From CALKXV01 sp965228905 (lineage in GTDB: Bacteria > Pseudomonadota > Alphaproteobacteria > Rhodobacterales > Rhodobacteraceae): a stretch of 64,000 nt of DNA. The notes beneath the pieces are model-generated. The model did not search any database and was not told where the DNA came from. It saw only the letters and a program-made list of their open reading frames with translations. Both the position numbers and the translations under genes were made by a program. This document shows positions 52,514-61,203 of this stretch, piece after piece. The stretch is from assembly GCA_965228905.1 (NCBI GenBank), contig CBDDII010000003.1, positions 1,302,001 through 1,366,000 of the forward strand, written 5' to 3'. How positions within the stretch are numbered: position 1 is the first letter of the stretch; every line of letters begins with the position of its first letter.

Positions 52514-53698
52514 ATGAGTGATCCGACATTAGAGATATCCGCGCTTGGCTCTCTCGACGCGATAGCGTCCGAGGAGTGGGATGCCTGTGCCTGCCCCGAG
52601 GTGGCGGACGGCGGTCGCGCGGTTGATCCCTTCACCACCTATCGGTTCCTGCGCGGGCTTGAACAAAGCGGTTCGGTCGGAGGCGATACGGGATGGATGC
52701 CCCGGCATCTTGTTGTGAAGGACGAGGGGCAGGTGATTGCCGTCGCGCCGCTTTATGCAAAGGGGCACAGTCAGGGCGAGTACATCTTCGATCACAACTG
52801 GGCCCATGCCTGGGAAAGGGCGGGCGGGCGCTATTATCCCAAGTTGCAGATGGCCGTACCTTTCACCCCGGCGACGGGTCGGCGATTTCTTTGCCGGCCG
52901 GGGCATGAAAGTGTGGGCTTCGAGGCGCTGGTTCAGGGGGCCTTGCATATCGCGACCGAAAACAACCTTTCGTCGTTTCACGCGACCTTCTGCACGGAAG
53001 AAGAAGCGAAGCGTGGCGCTGAGATCGGCCTGTTGCATCGCGTCACACAGCAATACCATTGGACCAACGACGGCTATGAGGATTTCGACGGGTTTCTTGC
53101 CGCGCTTTCGTCGCGCAAGCGCAAGACCATCCGGCGCGAACGGCGCATCGCGCAAGGCTTCGGCGGCGAAATCGTTGCGCTGACGGGCGATGCCATCCAG
53201 CCCGAACACTGGGACGCCTTTTGGGAGTTCTACCAGGACACGGGCGCACGCAAGTGGGGCACGCCCTATCTGACCCGCGCCTTTTTCGACATTGCCCATG
53301 AAACGATGGCGGATGACATCCTTTTGCTTCTGGCCCTGCGCGAAGGGCGGCCCGTTGCGGGGGCGCTGAACTTCATCGGACGCGAGACGCTGTTCGGGCG
53401 CTACTGGGGGGCTGTCGAGCATCACGACTGTCTACATTTCGAACTGTGCTACTATCAGGCCATAGAGGCGGCGATCACGCGCGGGATGGGGCGGGTCGAA
53501 GCGGGCGCACAGGGCGATCACAAGCTGGCACGGGGCTATCTGCCTGTGGAAACCCATTCGCTGCACTGGATGGCGGACCAGGGGTTTTCCGGGGCGGTTG
53601 CCGAGTATCTTGAGGCCGAGCGCGATGCGGTCGGTCAGGACATCGAGGTGCTGACGGGCTATGGTCCGTTCAGAAAGATCACGGAGGAGCCGGAATGA
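52514..53698 (+). CDS. FemAB-like/peptidoglycan biosynthesis GNAT protein (COG3146)
   Basis: 394 residues, matching a widespread family of GNAT-like proteins first linked to peptidoglycan or acyl-transfer enzymes. Recognised from HNWAHAWERAGGRYYPKLQM, SSFHATFCTEEE, LAALSSRKRKTIRRERR and the closing GRVEAGAQGDHKLARGY. Its true substrate is unknown; FemAB relatives transfer aminoacyl groups using tRNA. It is coupled to a pterin dehydratase gene by ATGA. Confidence 0.8.
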   Translation: MSDPTLEISALGSLDAIASEEWDACACPEVADGGRAVDPFTTYRFLRGLEQSGSVGGDTGWMPRHLVVKDEGQVIAVAPLYAKGHSQGEYIFDHNWAHAWERAGGRYYPKLQMAVPFTPATGRRFLCRPGHESVGFEALVQGALHIATENNLSSFHATFCTEEEAKRGAEIGLLHRVTQQYHWTNDGYEDFDGFLAALSSRKRKTIRRERRIAQGFGGEIVALTGDAIQPEHWDAFWEFYQDTGARKWGTPYLTRAFFDIAHETMADDILLLLALREGRPVAGALNFIGRETLFGRYWGAVEHHDCLHFELCYYQAIEAAITRGMGRVEAGAQGDHKLARGYLPVETHSLHWMADQGFSGAVAEYLEAERDAVGQDIEVLTGYGPFRKITEEPE

Positions 53699-53982
53699 CC
53701 GACAAGCTTGAAGGCGATGCACGGGACGAGGCGCTGGCCGATCTGACGGCGGCGGGCTGGAGCCTTGTGGACGGGCGCGATGCGATCCAGAAAACCTTCA
53801 AGTTCAATAACTTTATCGAGGCCTGGGGCTGGATGACGCGGATGGCGATCGTCTCGGAAAAGATGAACCACCATCCTGAGTGGTTCAACGTCTACAACCG
53901 CGTGGACGTGGTGCTGACCACCCATGACTGTGACGGGCTGTCCGAACTGGATGTGAAACTGGCGAAACGGATGGACGCCTAG
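53695..53982 (+). CDS. phhB: Pterin-4a-carbinolamine dehydratase
   Basis: 95 residues, the family length. The signature KMNHHPEWFNVYNRVDVVL with the catalytic His pair (H59, H60) and HDCDGLS (H77) is complete. It recycles 4a-hydroxytetrahydrobiopterin after phenylalanine hydroxylation, although no hydroxylase gene is in this window. Its stop overlaps the convergent peroxiredoxin gene by 4 bases. Confidence 0.93.
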   Translation: MTDKLEGDARDEALADLTAAGWSLVDGRDAIQKTFKFNNFIEAWGWMTRMAIVSEKMNHHPEWFNVYNRVDVVLTTHDCDGLSELDVKLAKRMDA

Positions 53983-54467
53983 AGCATCTCCAACAAGGTT
54001 TCGCCTGCGGTCAGGTTGCAGGTTCCGTTGTCTTCTTCGAACTGAAGGATTTTGACCTCGCCGTCGTCGAGGTACATGGAACAGCGCGTCATGCGGTCCC
54101 TGAACCCGATGGCAGGCACGGAAAATTCCAGCCCGAGCGCCTTGGTCAGTTCCGAGTCCCAGTCCGCCAGAAAGGTGATCCCGGCCGCTTCACCGCCGGT
54201 CGTTTCGCCCCAATGCTGCATGACGCGGCAATCGTTGACCGAAACGCAGATGATCTCGTCCACCCCCTTGGCGCGGAAAGCGTCAGCCGTGCGCATGAAG
54301 CTGGGCAGATGGGCCGAGGTGCAGATGCCGGTATAGGCGCCGGGCAGTCCGAACAGCACCACTTTGCGACCTGCCACACGGTCGGCGATATTGACCGAGG
54401 TGACGTCTCCGCCAGAGGAATGAATCAACTCGACGCTTGGTATCCTGTCGCCAACCTTCACGGTCAT
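53979..54467 (-). CDS. Peroxiredoxin, Prx5 type
   Basis: 162 residues. The peroxidatic motif PGAYTGIC (P42, T46, C49) exactly fits the Prx5 pattern PxxxTxxC. Other cysteines at NDCRVMQ and DNGTCN could act as resolving partners or bind glutathione. Reduces hydrogen and organic peroxides. ATG at 54467 is preceded by GGAGG; a much longer frame to 55190 lies antisense to the ferredoxin-reductase gene and is rejected. Divergent from that gene with 75 bp between starts. Confidence 0.92.
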   Translation of the reverse strand: MTVKVGDRIPSVELIHSSGGDVTSVNIADRVAGRKVVLFGLPGAYTGICTSAHLPSFMRTADAFRAKGVDEIICVSVNDCRVMQHWGETTGGEAAGITFLADWDSELTKALGLEFSVPAIGFRDRMTRCSMYLDDGEVKILQFEEDNGTCNLTAGETLLEML

Positions 54468-54542
54468 GGTCTCGCCCTCCGATTGCCAAATGCTGTTTGC
54501 GAGATATAAGCCACTATCGAAGAAGGGCCAGAGGCAATCGAC

Positions 54543-55748
54543 ATGGGACCAATTCTGATCGTGGGAGCTGGGCAGGCGGCGGCAAGCCTGGCAGAGAGCT
54601 TGCGCAACAAGGGTTTTGAGGGTGAGGTCACGATTATCGGCGAAGAACCGGTGCCACCTTACGAGCGTCCGCCCCTGTCGAAAGCCTACCTTATGGGCGA
54701 GATGGCGGAAGAGCGGCTGTTCCTGCGGCCAGCCTCGGTCTACGAGGACAAGTCCATCACTCTGAAACTGGGCGCGCCGGTCACGTCGATTGATACCGAA
54801 GCGAAGACCGTGACTGTCGGTGACGAGGTCTTGCGCTACGATCAACTGGCGCTGACCACGGGGTCGGTGCCGCATCGCCTGCCAGCGGCCATCGGCGGTG
54901 ATCTTGACGGGCTTTACACGGTGCGCACCCTGGCCGACATCGACCGGATTTCGCCCCTGTTCAAGGACGGCGCGCGCGTGCTGGTCGTTGGTGGTGGTTA
55001 CATCGGGCTCGAAGCCGCGGCGGTTGCGGCCAAGCTGGGCTTGAAGGTGACGCTGGTCGAGATGGCCGAGCGCATTCTTGGCCGTGTCGCGGCCCCTGAA
55101 ACCGCCGATGTGGTGCGCACCGAACATCTGGCGCACGGCGTTGACTTGCGTGAAGGTGTCGGGCTGAAGGCGTTGACGGGCGAAGGCCATGTCTCAAGCG
55201 CGGAACTTAGCGATGGCACGGTGCTGGAGGTCGATTTCGTGATTGTCGGGACCGGGATTCGCCCGGCGACCGATCTGGCCGAAGCGGCGGGCATAGTCTG
55301 TGAAAACGGGATCGCGGTTGATGAATTCGGGCGCACGTCTGACCCGAGTGTCTGGGCAGCGGGCGATTGCGCCTGTTTTCCCTACAAGGGAGGGCGGTTG
55401 CGCCTGGAGTCGGTACAAAACGCCATCGACCAGGGGGCGGCGGTGGCCGCGAATATGTTGGGCGCGGGCGAAGCTTATCATCCCTTCCCGTGGTTCTGGT
55501 CGGATCAATACGACATGAAGCTGCAAATCGCGGGGCTGAACACCGGCTATTCGCGGGTTGTTGTTCGTGATGTCGAGGGTGCCCGCAGCCATTGGTATTT
55601 CGATGGTGACAGGTTCCTTGCCGTCGATGCGATCAATGCGCCGCGCGACTACATGGTCGGCAAGCGGCTGTTGGAGATGGGCAAACCCGTCACGCCCGAA
55701 GCGGTGGCGGACCCCGAGACGAACATGAAAGCGCTCTTGCGGGGATGA
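54543..55748 (+). CDS. FAD/NAD(P)-dependent ferredoxin or rubredoxin reductase
   Basis: 401 residues, a two-dinucleotide-domain flavoprotein of the ferredoxin/putidaredoxin reductase type. FAD loop VGAGQAAASLAESL, NAD loop VVGGGYIGLEAAAVAA, and the closing GRTSDPSVWAAGDCA, FWSDQYDMKLQIAG are typical of rhodocoxin-type reductases. It would pass electrons from NAD(P)H to a small iron-sulfur protein feeding an oxygenase or P450; no partner is visible. ATGA overlap with rsmD downstream. Confidence 0.9.
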   Translation: MGPILIVGAGQAAASLAESLRNKGFEGEVTIIGEEPVPPYERPPLSKAYLMGEMAEERLFLRPASVYEDKSITLKLGAPVTSIDTEAKTVTVGDEVLRYDQLALTTGSVPHRLPAAIGGDLDGLYTVRTLADIDRISPLFKDGARVLVVGGGYIGLEAAAVAAKLGLKVTLVEMAERILGRVAAPETADVVRTEHLAHGVDLREGVGLKALTGEGHVSSAELSDGTVLEVDFVIVGTGIRPATDLAEAAGIVCENGIAVDEFGRTSDPSVWAAGDCACFPYKGGRLRLESVQNAIDQGAAVAANMLGAGEAYHPFPWFWSDQYDMKLQIAGLNTGYSRVVVRDVEGARSHWYFDGDRFLAVDAINAPRDYMVGKRLLEMGKPVTPEAVADPETNMKALLRG

Positions 55749-56311
55749 GGATCATTGGCGGGCGGTTTCGCGGCCAGGCTCTTGCATCCGTGGGCAAGGG
55801 GGATTCTGCCGCGCATCTGAGACCGACCGGCGACCGGGTGCGCGAAAGCCTGTTCAACCTGTTGAGCGGCGGGCGTTTCGGCGATCCGGTGACCGGCGTG
55901 CGGGTTCTGGACCTTTTCGCGGGCACCGGCGCACTCGGGCTAGAGGCCCTGTCGCGCGGCGCGGATTTCGTGACTTTTGTCGAGAACGGCCGTGCGGGCG
56001 GTCGCCTGCTGGATACAAATATCGGCAAGTTGAATGCAGCGGGGGCGAGCGACGTACTGCGGGCCGATGCCACGCGGCTTCCCCCCTGCAAGTCACTGCC
56101 TGCGAGCCTTGTTTTCCTTGATCCACCCTATGGTAAGGGGCTGGGGGAAAAGGCGCTTTTGGCTGCGGCCAAAGGCGGTTGGCTGGACGGAGAGGCGTTG
56201 ATCGTCTGGGAAGAGGAGCAAGCGCAGGACGCCCCGCCGGGGTTCGAGATTCTGGATACACGTAGGTACGGGCAGACGTGGCTGACGATCCTTCGGCGCG
56301 AGGCTGTTTGA
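55745..56311 (+). CDS. rsmD: 16S rRNA (guanine966-N2)-methyltransferase
   Basis: 188 residues, the RsmD length. N-terminal MRIIGGRFRG, SAM motif VLDLFAGTGALGLEALSRG and the catalytic DPPY motif (LVFLDPPYG, 126-129) are all present. Methylates G966 of 16S rRNA. Coupled to the upstream reductase gene by ATGA, an unexpected partner for a housekeeping rRNA enzyme. Confidence 0.95.
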   Translation: MRIIGGRFRGQALASVGKGDSAAHLRPTGDRVRESLFNLLSGGRFGDPVTGVRVLDLFAGTGALGLEALSRGADFVTFVENGRAGGRLLDTNIGKLNAAGASDVLRADATRLPPCKSLPASLVFLDPPYGKGLGEKALLAAAKGGWLDGEALIVWEEEQAQDAPPGFEILDTRRYGQTWLTILRREAV

Positions 56312-56355
56312 CGTCGTTGTTTTGTTGTTAAGGGAAGTTCGGTTAGACTGCCGCC

Positions 56356-56538
56356 ATGTCAGTCCTTGCGATCTTTTCACCTCTGTTGTTCGAGGTCAGA
56401 GCACAGCCTGCGCCACCGCCCAGAAAGGCCGATTGGCCCTTGATGGGCGATGTGGCCACATGCCGTGCGGGCGTGCCAGAGGCGTTGATTCACTGGCGCA
56501 AGGCGCGGGGGGAGGAACCGCCGGAGCCGCAGGTCTGA
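56356..56538 (+). CDS. Small hypothetical protein, 60 aa
   Basis: A 60-residue frame (MSVLAIFSPLLFEVRA start, then AQPAPPPRKADWP) between rsmD and the convergent DUF1194 gene. It has a short hydrophobic stretch at residues 3-12 and a proline-rich middle. No clear ribosome site precedes the ATG, so it may not be translated. Not recognised. Confidence 0.35.
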   Translation: MSVLAIFSPLLFEVRAQPAPPPRKADWPLMGDVATCRAGVPEALIHWRKARGEEPPEPQV

Positions 56539-56542
56539 AACT

Positions 56543-57340
56543 TCAAAAATCGTCGCCGCGATACATTTCGCGTTCCTGCCGGATTTTCTCGCCGACCAGA
56601 CAATCATAGCCGGTATCCGTGGCACCCGTGCGCGCGGGCCAGAGGCTTTCCACCGGGCCTGCCAGTTCCAGTACGATCTTGCGACGCACGGCCAGCGGAA
56701 ACTCGGCCCATTCGGTGACGGGCACGACAAAGGCACCGGGGCCGCCGATCACGCATTCGCGGTAATAGACGTCGAGATCCTCGATCCCCCAGGGCGAACT
56801 GGTGTCGAAGGTCATGAGCGGCAGACCGTTGATGACGATCCCGTCGGCAATCGCGGCGTCACGCGCCCCGGTCACCGGCGCGCCGTCGTTGTTGGGGCCG
56901 TCGCCTGATATGTCGATGACACGACGCAGCCCTTCGATTTCGTTCTGGCGGATGTCGAGGCGGGCAAACTCGATCGCGCCGGAAATAGAGGTGCGGCGCA
57001 TGGCATAGGAATAATCGGCGGTGATCTGTTCGGCCACCTGTTCTGCCGCCGCACGCCCGTCGATCACGGTCCAGGGCAGGACGATGCGTTGAAGCCCATA
57101 GCCTGCCCATTCGACATAGGTGATCGCGATCTGGCCGGTGAAGGTGTTCTCGATGGCGCCGATCACCTCGTCCGACGAAATGGCCTCGGCATAGCCGCGC
57201 CGTTGCAGTTCAAGCTCTACCGGCCCCATGGATCGCGACACATCGACCATCAGGGCGAGTTCGACATCAACTTCAATGGGGTCGGCGGCAGCGGGGTGCA
57301 GCCAGAGACTTGCCGTCAGGATCAGGGCAAAGAAGCGCAT
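56543..57340 (-). CDS. DUF1194 domain protein, secreted vWA-like
   Basis: 265 residues. A signal peptide (first 19 residues, cleavage after HPAAA) is followed by a von-Willebrand-factor-A-like DUF1194 domain: MIDAS start VDVSRSM and DISGDGPNND as the second metal motif region. Such periplasmic or secreted proteins bind a metal ion and partner proteins; the function of DUF1194 is unknown. It stands alone, convergent with rsmD and its small neighbour and downstream of dnaB on the same strand. Confidence 0.85.
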   Translation of the reverse strand: MRFFALILTASLWLHPAAADPIEVDVELALMVDVSRSMGPVELELQRRGYAEAISSDEVIGAIENTFTGQIAITYVEWAGYGLQRIVLPWTVIDGRAAAEQVAEQITADYSYAMRRTSISGAIEFARLDIRQNEIEGLRRVIDISGDGPNNDGAPVTGARDAAIADGIVINGLPLMTFDTSSPWGIEDLDVYYRECVIGGPGAFVVPVTEWAEFPLAVRRKIVLELAGPVESLWPARTGATDTGYDCLVGEKIRQEREMYRGDDF

Positions 57341-57409
57341 GGCAAATCATGCAACGGGCGGTCCGGATCTGCCAATCACTTTCTTGCGGGTTGCGGAACG
57401 ACCGTTGGA

Positions 57410-58900
57410 TTAAAACGAATCTTCGCTTGATTGCTGGTAGGCTTGCACAAGATTTCCAAAGCGCGTGAACCGTCCTTCGAACGACAGTTCGACCGTGCCG
57501 ATCGGACCGTGGCGCTGTTTGCCGATGATGACTTCGGCGCGACCGTGCAGGCGTTCCATCTCTTCCTGCCATTTGCCCATGGCCTCGAGATCGTGATCAC
57601 CGGGCTTTTCGCGTTCCTTGTAGTATTCTTCGCGGAAGACGAACATCACCACGTCGGCGTCCTGTTCGATCGAGCCGGATTCCCGGAGGTCGGACAGTTG
57701 CGGGCGCTTGTCTTCGCGGCTTTCGACCTGGCGCGAAAGCTGGGACAGGGCGACGACCGGAATATCCAACTCCTTGGCGATGGCCTTCAGCCCCTGGGTG
57801 ATCTCGGACACCTCGTTCACGCGGCTGTCCTTGGCCGAGGCAGGACGCACCAGTTGCAGGTAGTCGACGATCAACACGTCAAGCCCGTGTTCGCGTTTCA
57901 GGCGACGGGCGCGGGCGGCAAGTTGAGAAATCGGCAGGGCGGGCGTGTCGTCGATGAAAAGCGGGCAGGCTTCCAATGTCTTGGCGGCATCGACGAAGCG
58001 GCGGAACTCGCCCTCGGTCATGTCGCCCCGGCGGATTTGCTCGGATGGAACTTCTGCGGCTTCCGACAGGACACGGGCGGCAAGTTGTTCCGCGCTCATC
58101 TCCAGCGAATAGAACCCGACGACGCCGCCATCTACGGCGCCCTCGCTGCCGTCCGGCAGTTGGCCCTTGCGATAGGCCTTGGCGATGTTGAAGGCGATGT
58201 TGGTGGCCAGCGAGGTTTTCCCCATGGAGGGACGACCGGCGAGGATCAGAAGGTCGGACTTGTGCAGGCCGCCAAGTTTCTTGTCCATGTCGGCAAGACC
58301 GGTCGAAATGCCCGCAAGCCCGCCGTCCCGCTGGTAGGCGGCATTGGCGACGTTCACCGCATCAGTGACGGCCCGCAGAAAGGACTGGAAGCCCGAGGAG
58401 GTCTGTCCGGCCTCGCCCAGCTTGTAAAGCGCCTGCTCGGCTTCGACGATCTGTTCCTTGGGTTCGTTGGCAACATCGACCTTGGCCGCCTTGGCCGAGA
58501 TTTCCTGACCAAGTTGCATCAGCTTTCGCCGCACGGCGAGGTCATAGATCATCTGCGCATAGTCACGCGCGGCAAAGGAGGAAATCGCGGCACCCGCAAG
58601 GCGCACGAGGTAGGCGGCACCGCCGAGTTCTTTCAGACCCGGATCGTCTTCGAGAAAGGCCTTGAGCGTCACCGGCGAGGCCAGCGCGTTCTTCGCAATC
58701 CGGCTGGCGGCGATTTCATAGATCCGCGCGTGGACCGGATCATAGAAATGCGCTTCGCTGATGACACTGGCAACGCGGTCATAGACGTCGTTGTTGGTCA
58801 GGATTGCGCCAAGCAGTTGCTGTTCTGCTTCGATATTGTGGGGCAGGGTGTTTTCGACATTCTCCGGCCCCACAGGATTGATTTGAGCGACGTCGCTCAT
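57410..58900 (-). CDS. dnaB: Replicative DNA helicase
   Basis: 496 residues, RecA-type hexameric helicase. N-terminal DnaB domain (LPHNIEAEQQLLGAIL) and the C-terminal RecA fold with Walker A AGRPSMGKTS, Walker B VLIVDYLQL and the SQLSRQVESR motif are all present. It unwinds the replication fork and loads with DnaC/DnaI-type factors. No intein is present in the frame. Possible promoter in 58901-59070; the next gene rightward, pyrE, is on the same strand. Confidence 0.97.
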   Translation of the reverse strand: MSDVAQINPVGPENVENTLPHNIEAEQQLLGAILTNNDVYDRVASVISEAHFYDPVHARIYEIAASRIAKNALASPVTLKAFLEDDPGLKELGGAAYLVRLAGAAISSFAARDYAQMIYDLAVRRKLMQLGQEISAKAAKVDVANEPKEQIVEAEQALYKLGEAGQTSSGFQSFLRAVTDAVNVANAAYQRDGGLAGISTGLADMDKKLGGLHKSDLLILAGRPSMGKTSLATNIAFNIAKAYRKGQLPDGSEGAVDGGVVGFYSLEMSAEQLAARVLSEAAEVPSEQIRRGDMTEGEFRRFVDAAKTLEACPLFIDDTPALPISQLAARARRLKREHGLDVLIVDYLQLVRPASAKDSRVNEVSEITQGLKAIAKELDIPVVALSQLSRQVESREDKRPQLSDLRESGSIEQDADVVMFVFREEYYKEREKPGDHDLEAMGKWQEEMERLHGRAEVIIGKQRHGPIGTVELSFEGRFTRFGNLVQAYQQSSEDSF

Positions 58901-59070
58901 ACTGCCCTCACTCGATTTCCCTCGCCCGTATCTTGGCGCTCTACATAGCCAAAAAGGGTGTGGCGCGTCTATCTGGATAAGTCATGTATAATCTGTGGAC
59001 AGCCCGATGGCCACTTCATCCGGGGGTATTGGTCTCAAACTTCACAAGATGTAGCGCAACGCGCGTAAAA

Positions 59071-59748
59071 TTAATTTTGCCGCGCTTCCTGCCAGCGGCG
59101 GGGTGCGCGCAGGAAGGTTTCGACCTCGTCCAGCGTCTTTTCGTCGAACTTTTCACCCGACCGCGCGGCTTCCAGAACGTCCCACCATGTACATAAATGA
59201 TGCAGCGTAACCCCGTGTTCGCCCAAGCGTTCTGTCGTCTCCGGGAAGATGCCGTAATAGAAGATCACGGCGGTATGGGCGCAGGTCGCGCCGGTCTCGC
59301 GGATGGCGTCGACGAAAGATAATTTCGACCCGCCATCGGTTGTCAGATCCTCGACCAGAAGCACGCGGTCGCCTTCCGACATCACGCCTTCGATTCGCGC
59401 ATTGCGGCCATAGCCTTTCGGTTTCTTTCGCACGTAGGTCATCGGCAGGGCCATGCGTTCGGCCACGAAGGCCGAAAAAGGAATGCCCGCCGTTTCGCCC
59501 CCTGCGATGTTATCGAACGCCTCGAAACCCACGTCACGCATCACCGTCACGGTCAGGAAATCCATCAGGGTCGACCGGATGCGCGGGAAAGAGATCAGCT
59601 TGCGGCAGTCGATATAGGTGGGCGACGACAACCCACTGGCGAAGATAAAGGGTTCATCGGCGTTGAAATGAACCGCTTCGATTTCCAGCAGCATGTTGGC
59701 CGTAAGGCGGGCGATTTCGTCGCGGTCGGGGAAACTGGTCGGGATCAT
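59071..59748 (-). CDS. pyrE: Orotate phosphoribosyltransferase
   Basis: 225 residues. The PRPP-binding motif RVLLVEDLTTDGGS and FDNIAGGETAGIPFSAFVA are clear. It forms orotidine 5'-monophosphate from orotate and PRPP. It follows pyrC by 33 bp on the same strand, making a compact pyrCE pair for pyrimidine synthesis. The longer C-terminal tail (ETFLRAPRRWQEA) is common in this group. A perfect palindrome AAAATTAATTTT (59067-59078) spans its stop codon. Confidence 0.95.
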   Translation of the reverse strand: MIPTSFPDRDEIARLTANMLLEIEAVHFNADEPFIFASGLSSPTYIDCRKLISFPRIRSTLMDFLTVTVMRDVGFEAFDNIAGGETAGIPFSAFVAERMALPMTYVRKKPKGYGRNARIEGVMSEGDRVLLVEDLTTDGGSKLSFVDAIRETGATCAHTAVIFYYGIFPETTERLGEHGVTLHHLCTWWDVLEAARSGEKFDEKTLDEVETFLRAPRRWQEARQN

Positions 59749-59781
59749 GCTTTGGTTCCTGTTGGCAAGCTGTTTGCGGGC

Positions 59782-60822
59782 TCAGACCACCTTCCAATGC
59801 AGCGGGCGTCCGGGGTTGAAGACGGTCACGGGGCCTGCGCCGGTTTCCACTGCTTTGGGGATGTCGATCGGTTCGCCCCTGGTCAGGGTGATTTCATCGG
59901 TGTTTTCCTGCAGGCCATAGAATTTCGGGCCGTGCCGGGAGACGAAGCCTTCCAGCTTGTCGAGCGCATTGGTTTCTTCGAACACCTCGGCAAGGCAGGA
60001 CAGGGCGACAGGTGCCGTGAAACAGCCCGCCGCACAACATTCGGCTTCCTTCTTGTGGAGGGGGTGCGGGGCGCTGTCGGTGCCAAGGAAAAACGTGGGA
60101 TCGCCAGAGGTTGCGGCCTCGACCAGCCTGGGGCGATGTGTGCCGCGCTTCAGGATCGGCAGGCAATAGAAATGCGGGCGCATCCCGCCGGCCAGCATGT
60201 CGTTCCTGTCCAGCATGAGGTGTTGAACGGTGATCGTCGCCCCAAGGTCGTCACCCCCTGAGGCGGCATAGGCGGCGGCGTCGGCGGTTGTGATATGTTC
60301 CATGACGACGCGCAGACCGGGTGTGGCGCGGCGGATCGGGTCAAGCACTTCGTCGATGAAGACCGCCTCGCGATCAAAGATGTCGATTTCGGACCGGGTG
60401 ACTTCGCCGTGGACGCAAAGCGGCAGACCGATCTCGGCCATTGCCTCGAATACGCCGCGCACCTTGTCAAAGTCCTGTACGCCGCTGGCCGAATTCGTCG
60501 TCGCCCCGGCGGGGTAGAGTTTGACGGCTTTCACCAGGCCCGATGCGGCGGCGACCTTGACGTCTGCCGGGTCTGTATCCTCGGTCAGGTAGAGCGTCAT
60601 CAAGGGTTCGAACGCTGCGCCTTCGGGCAGGGCGGCAAGGATACGGTCGCGGTAGGCGGCGGCGTCTTGTCCGGTCACGACGGGCGGCACGAGGTTCGGC
60701 ATGATGATCGCGCGCGCGAAGTCCTTTGCACTGTGGGGCAGCACGCCTTCCATCATGGCGCCATCGCGCAAATGCAGGTGCCAATCGTCAGGACGCTTGA
60801 GTGTGATGCTCTCTTCAGTCAT
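59782..60822 (-). CDS. pyrC: Dihydroorotase (type II)
   Basis: 346 residues, the class II size as in E. coli PyrC. Zinc motif DDWHLHLRDG (H15, H17), the MEHITTADAAAY region and GTDSAPHPLHKKE with the catalytic Asp are present. Converts carbamoyl aspartate to dihydroorotate. AGAGGAC lies ahead of ATG 60822, and pyrE follows. Confidence 0.95.
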   Translation of the reverse strand: MTEESITLKRPDDWHLHLRDGAMMEGVLPHSAKDFARAIIMPNLVPPVVTGQDAAAYRDRILAALPEGAAFEPLMTLYLTEDTDPADVKVAAASGLVKAVKLYPAGATTNSASGVQDFDKVRGVFEAMAEIGLPLCVHGEVTRSEIDIFDREAVFIDEVLDPIRRATPGLRVVMEHITTADAAAYAASGGDDLGATITVQHLMLDRNDMLAGGMRPHFYCLPILKRGTHRPRLVEAATSGDPTFFLGTDSAPHPLHKKEAECCAAGCFTAPVALSCLAEVFEETNALDKLEGFVSRHGPKFYGLQENTDEITLTRGEPIDIPKAVETGAGPVTVFNPGRPLHWKVV

Positions 60823-60910
60823 GTCTGTCCTCTAACGGATGGGACGCCGGGGGGCCAGAGGCTCTGGCCGCCGGTTCTTGGGGGTGCGGAAAGGAAGAGG
60901 AGGTTTGAAT

Positions 60911-61201
60911 ATGTTGCTGACGCTTCTGTTGGGCGGTCTTGCCGGTTGGGGAGCCGGGTTTGGTGAAGATCACGTCCGAAAACTTCTGGCGCAGGCCTTT
61001 GATATCGACGCGGCGGCGATCAGGCCGGTCGAGTTGCGGTCGATCACGCTGGTGGTGGCCTTGTTCCTTGCCGCTCTGGTGGCCTGGGCCATCGCCAGTC
61101 CGAGTGCGGTTGCGCTGATGTTCGGTGCCCTGATCGGGGTTTTGGTACCGCGCTTGAAAGAGGTCATCCGTACAGCCCGCACGCCGGACTACGACGCCTG
61201 A
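60911..61201 (+). CDS. Small conserved inner-membrane protein, 96 aa
   Basis: Two hydrophobic helices (about 2-16 and 44-80, the second long enough for one or two passes) separated by a short polar region. Strong ribosome site GAGGAGG precedes ATG 60911, which argues that it is real. Not recognised as a known family. It lies divergent from pyrC and convergent with a hypothetical gene with two bases between stops. Function unknown. Confidence 0.7.
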   Translation: MLLTLLLGGLAGWGAGFGEDHVRKLLAQAFDIDAAAIRPVELRSITLVVALFLAALVAWAIASPSAVALMFGALIGVLVPRLKEVIRTARTPDYDA

Positions 61202-61203
61202 GG

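Noticed and set aside
54468..55190. Extended frame upstream of the peroxiredoxin gene
   Set aside because: It is antisense to the ferredoxin-reductase gene and lacks peroxiredoxin similarity; GGAGG and the family N-terminus place the start at 54467.
59067..59078. Perfect palindrome AAAATTAATTTT over the pyrE stop codon
   Set aside because: Such 12-bp palindromes occur by chance several times in 64 kb and this one has no second copy or promoter context.
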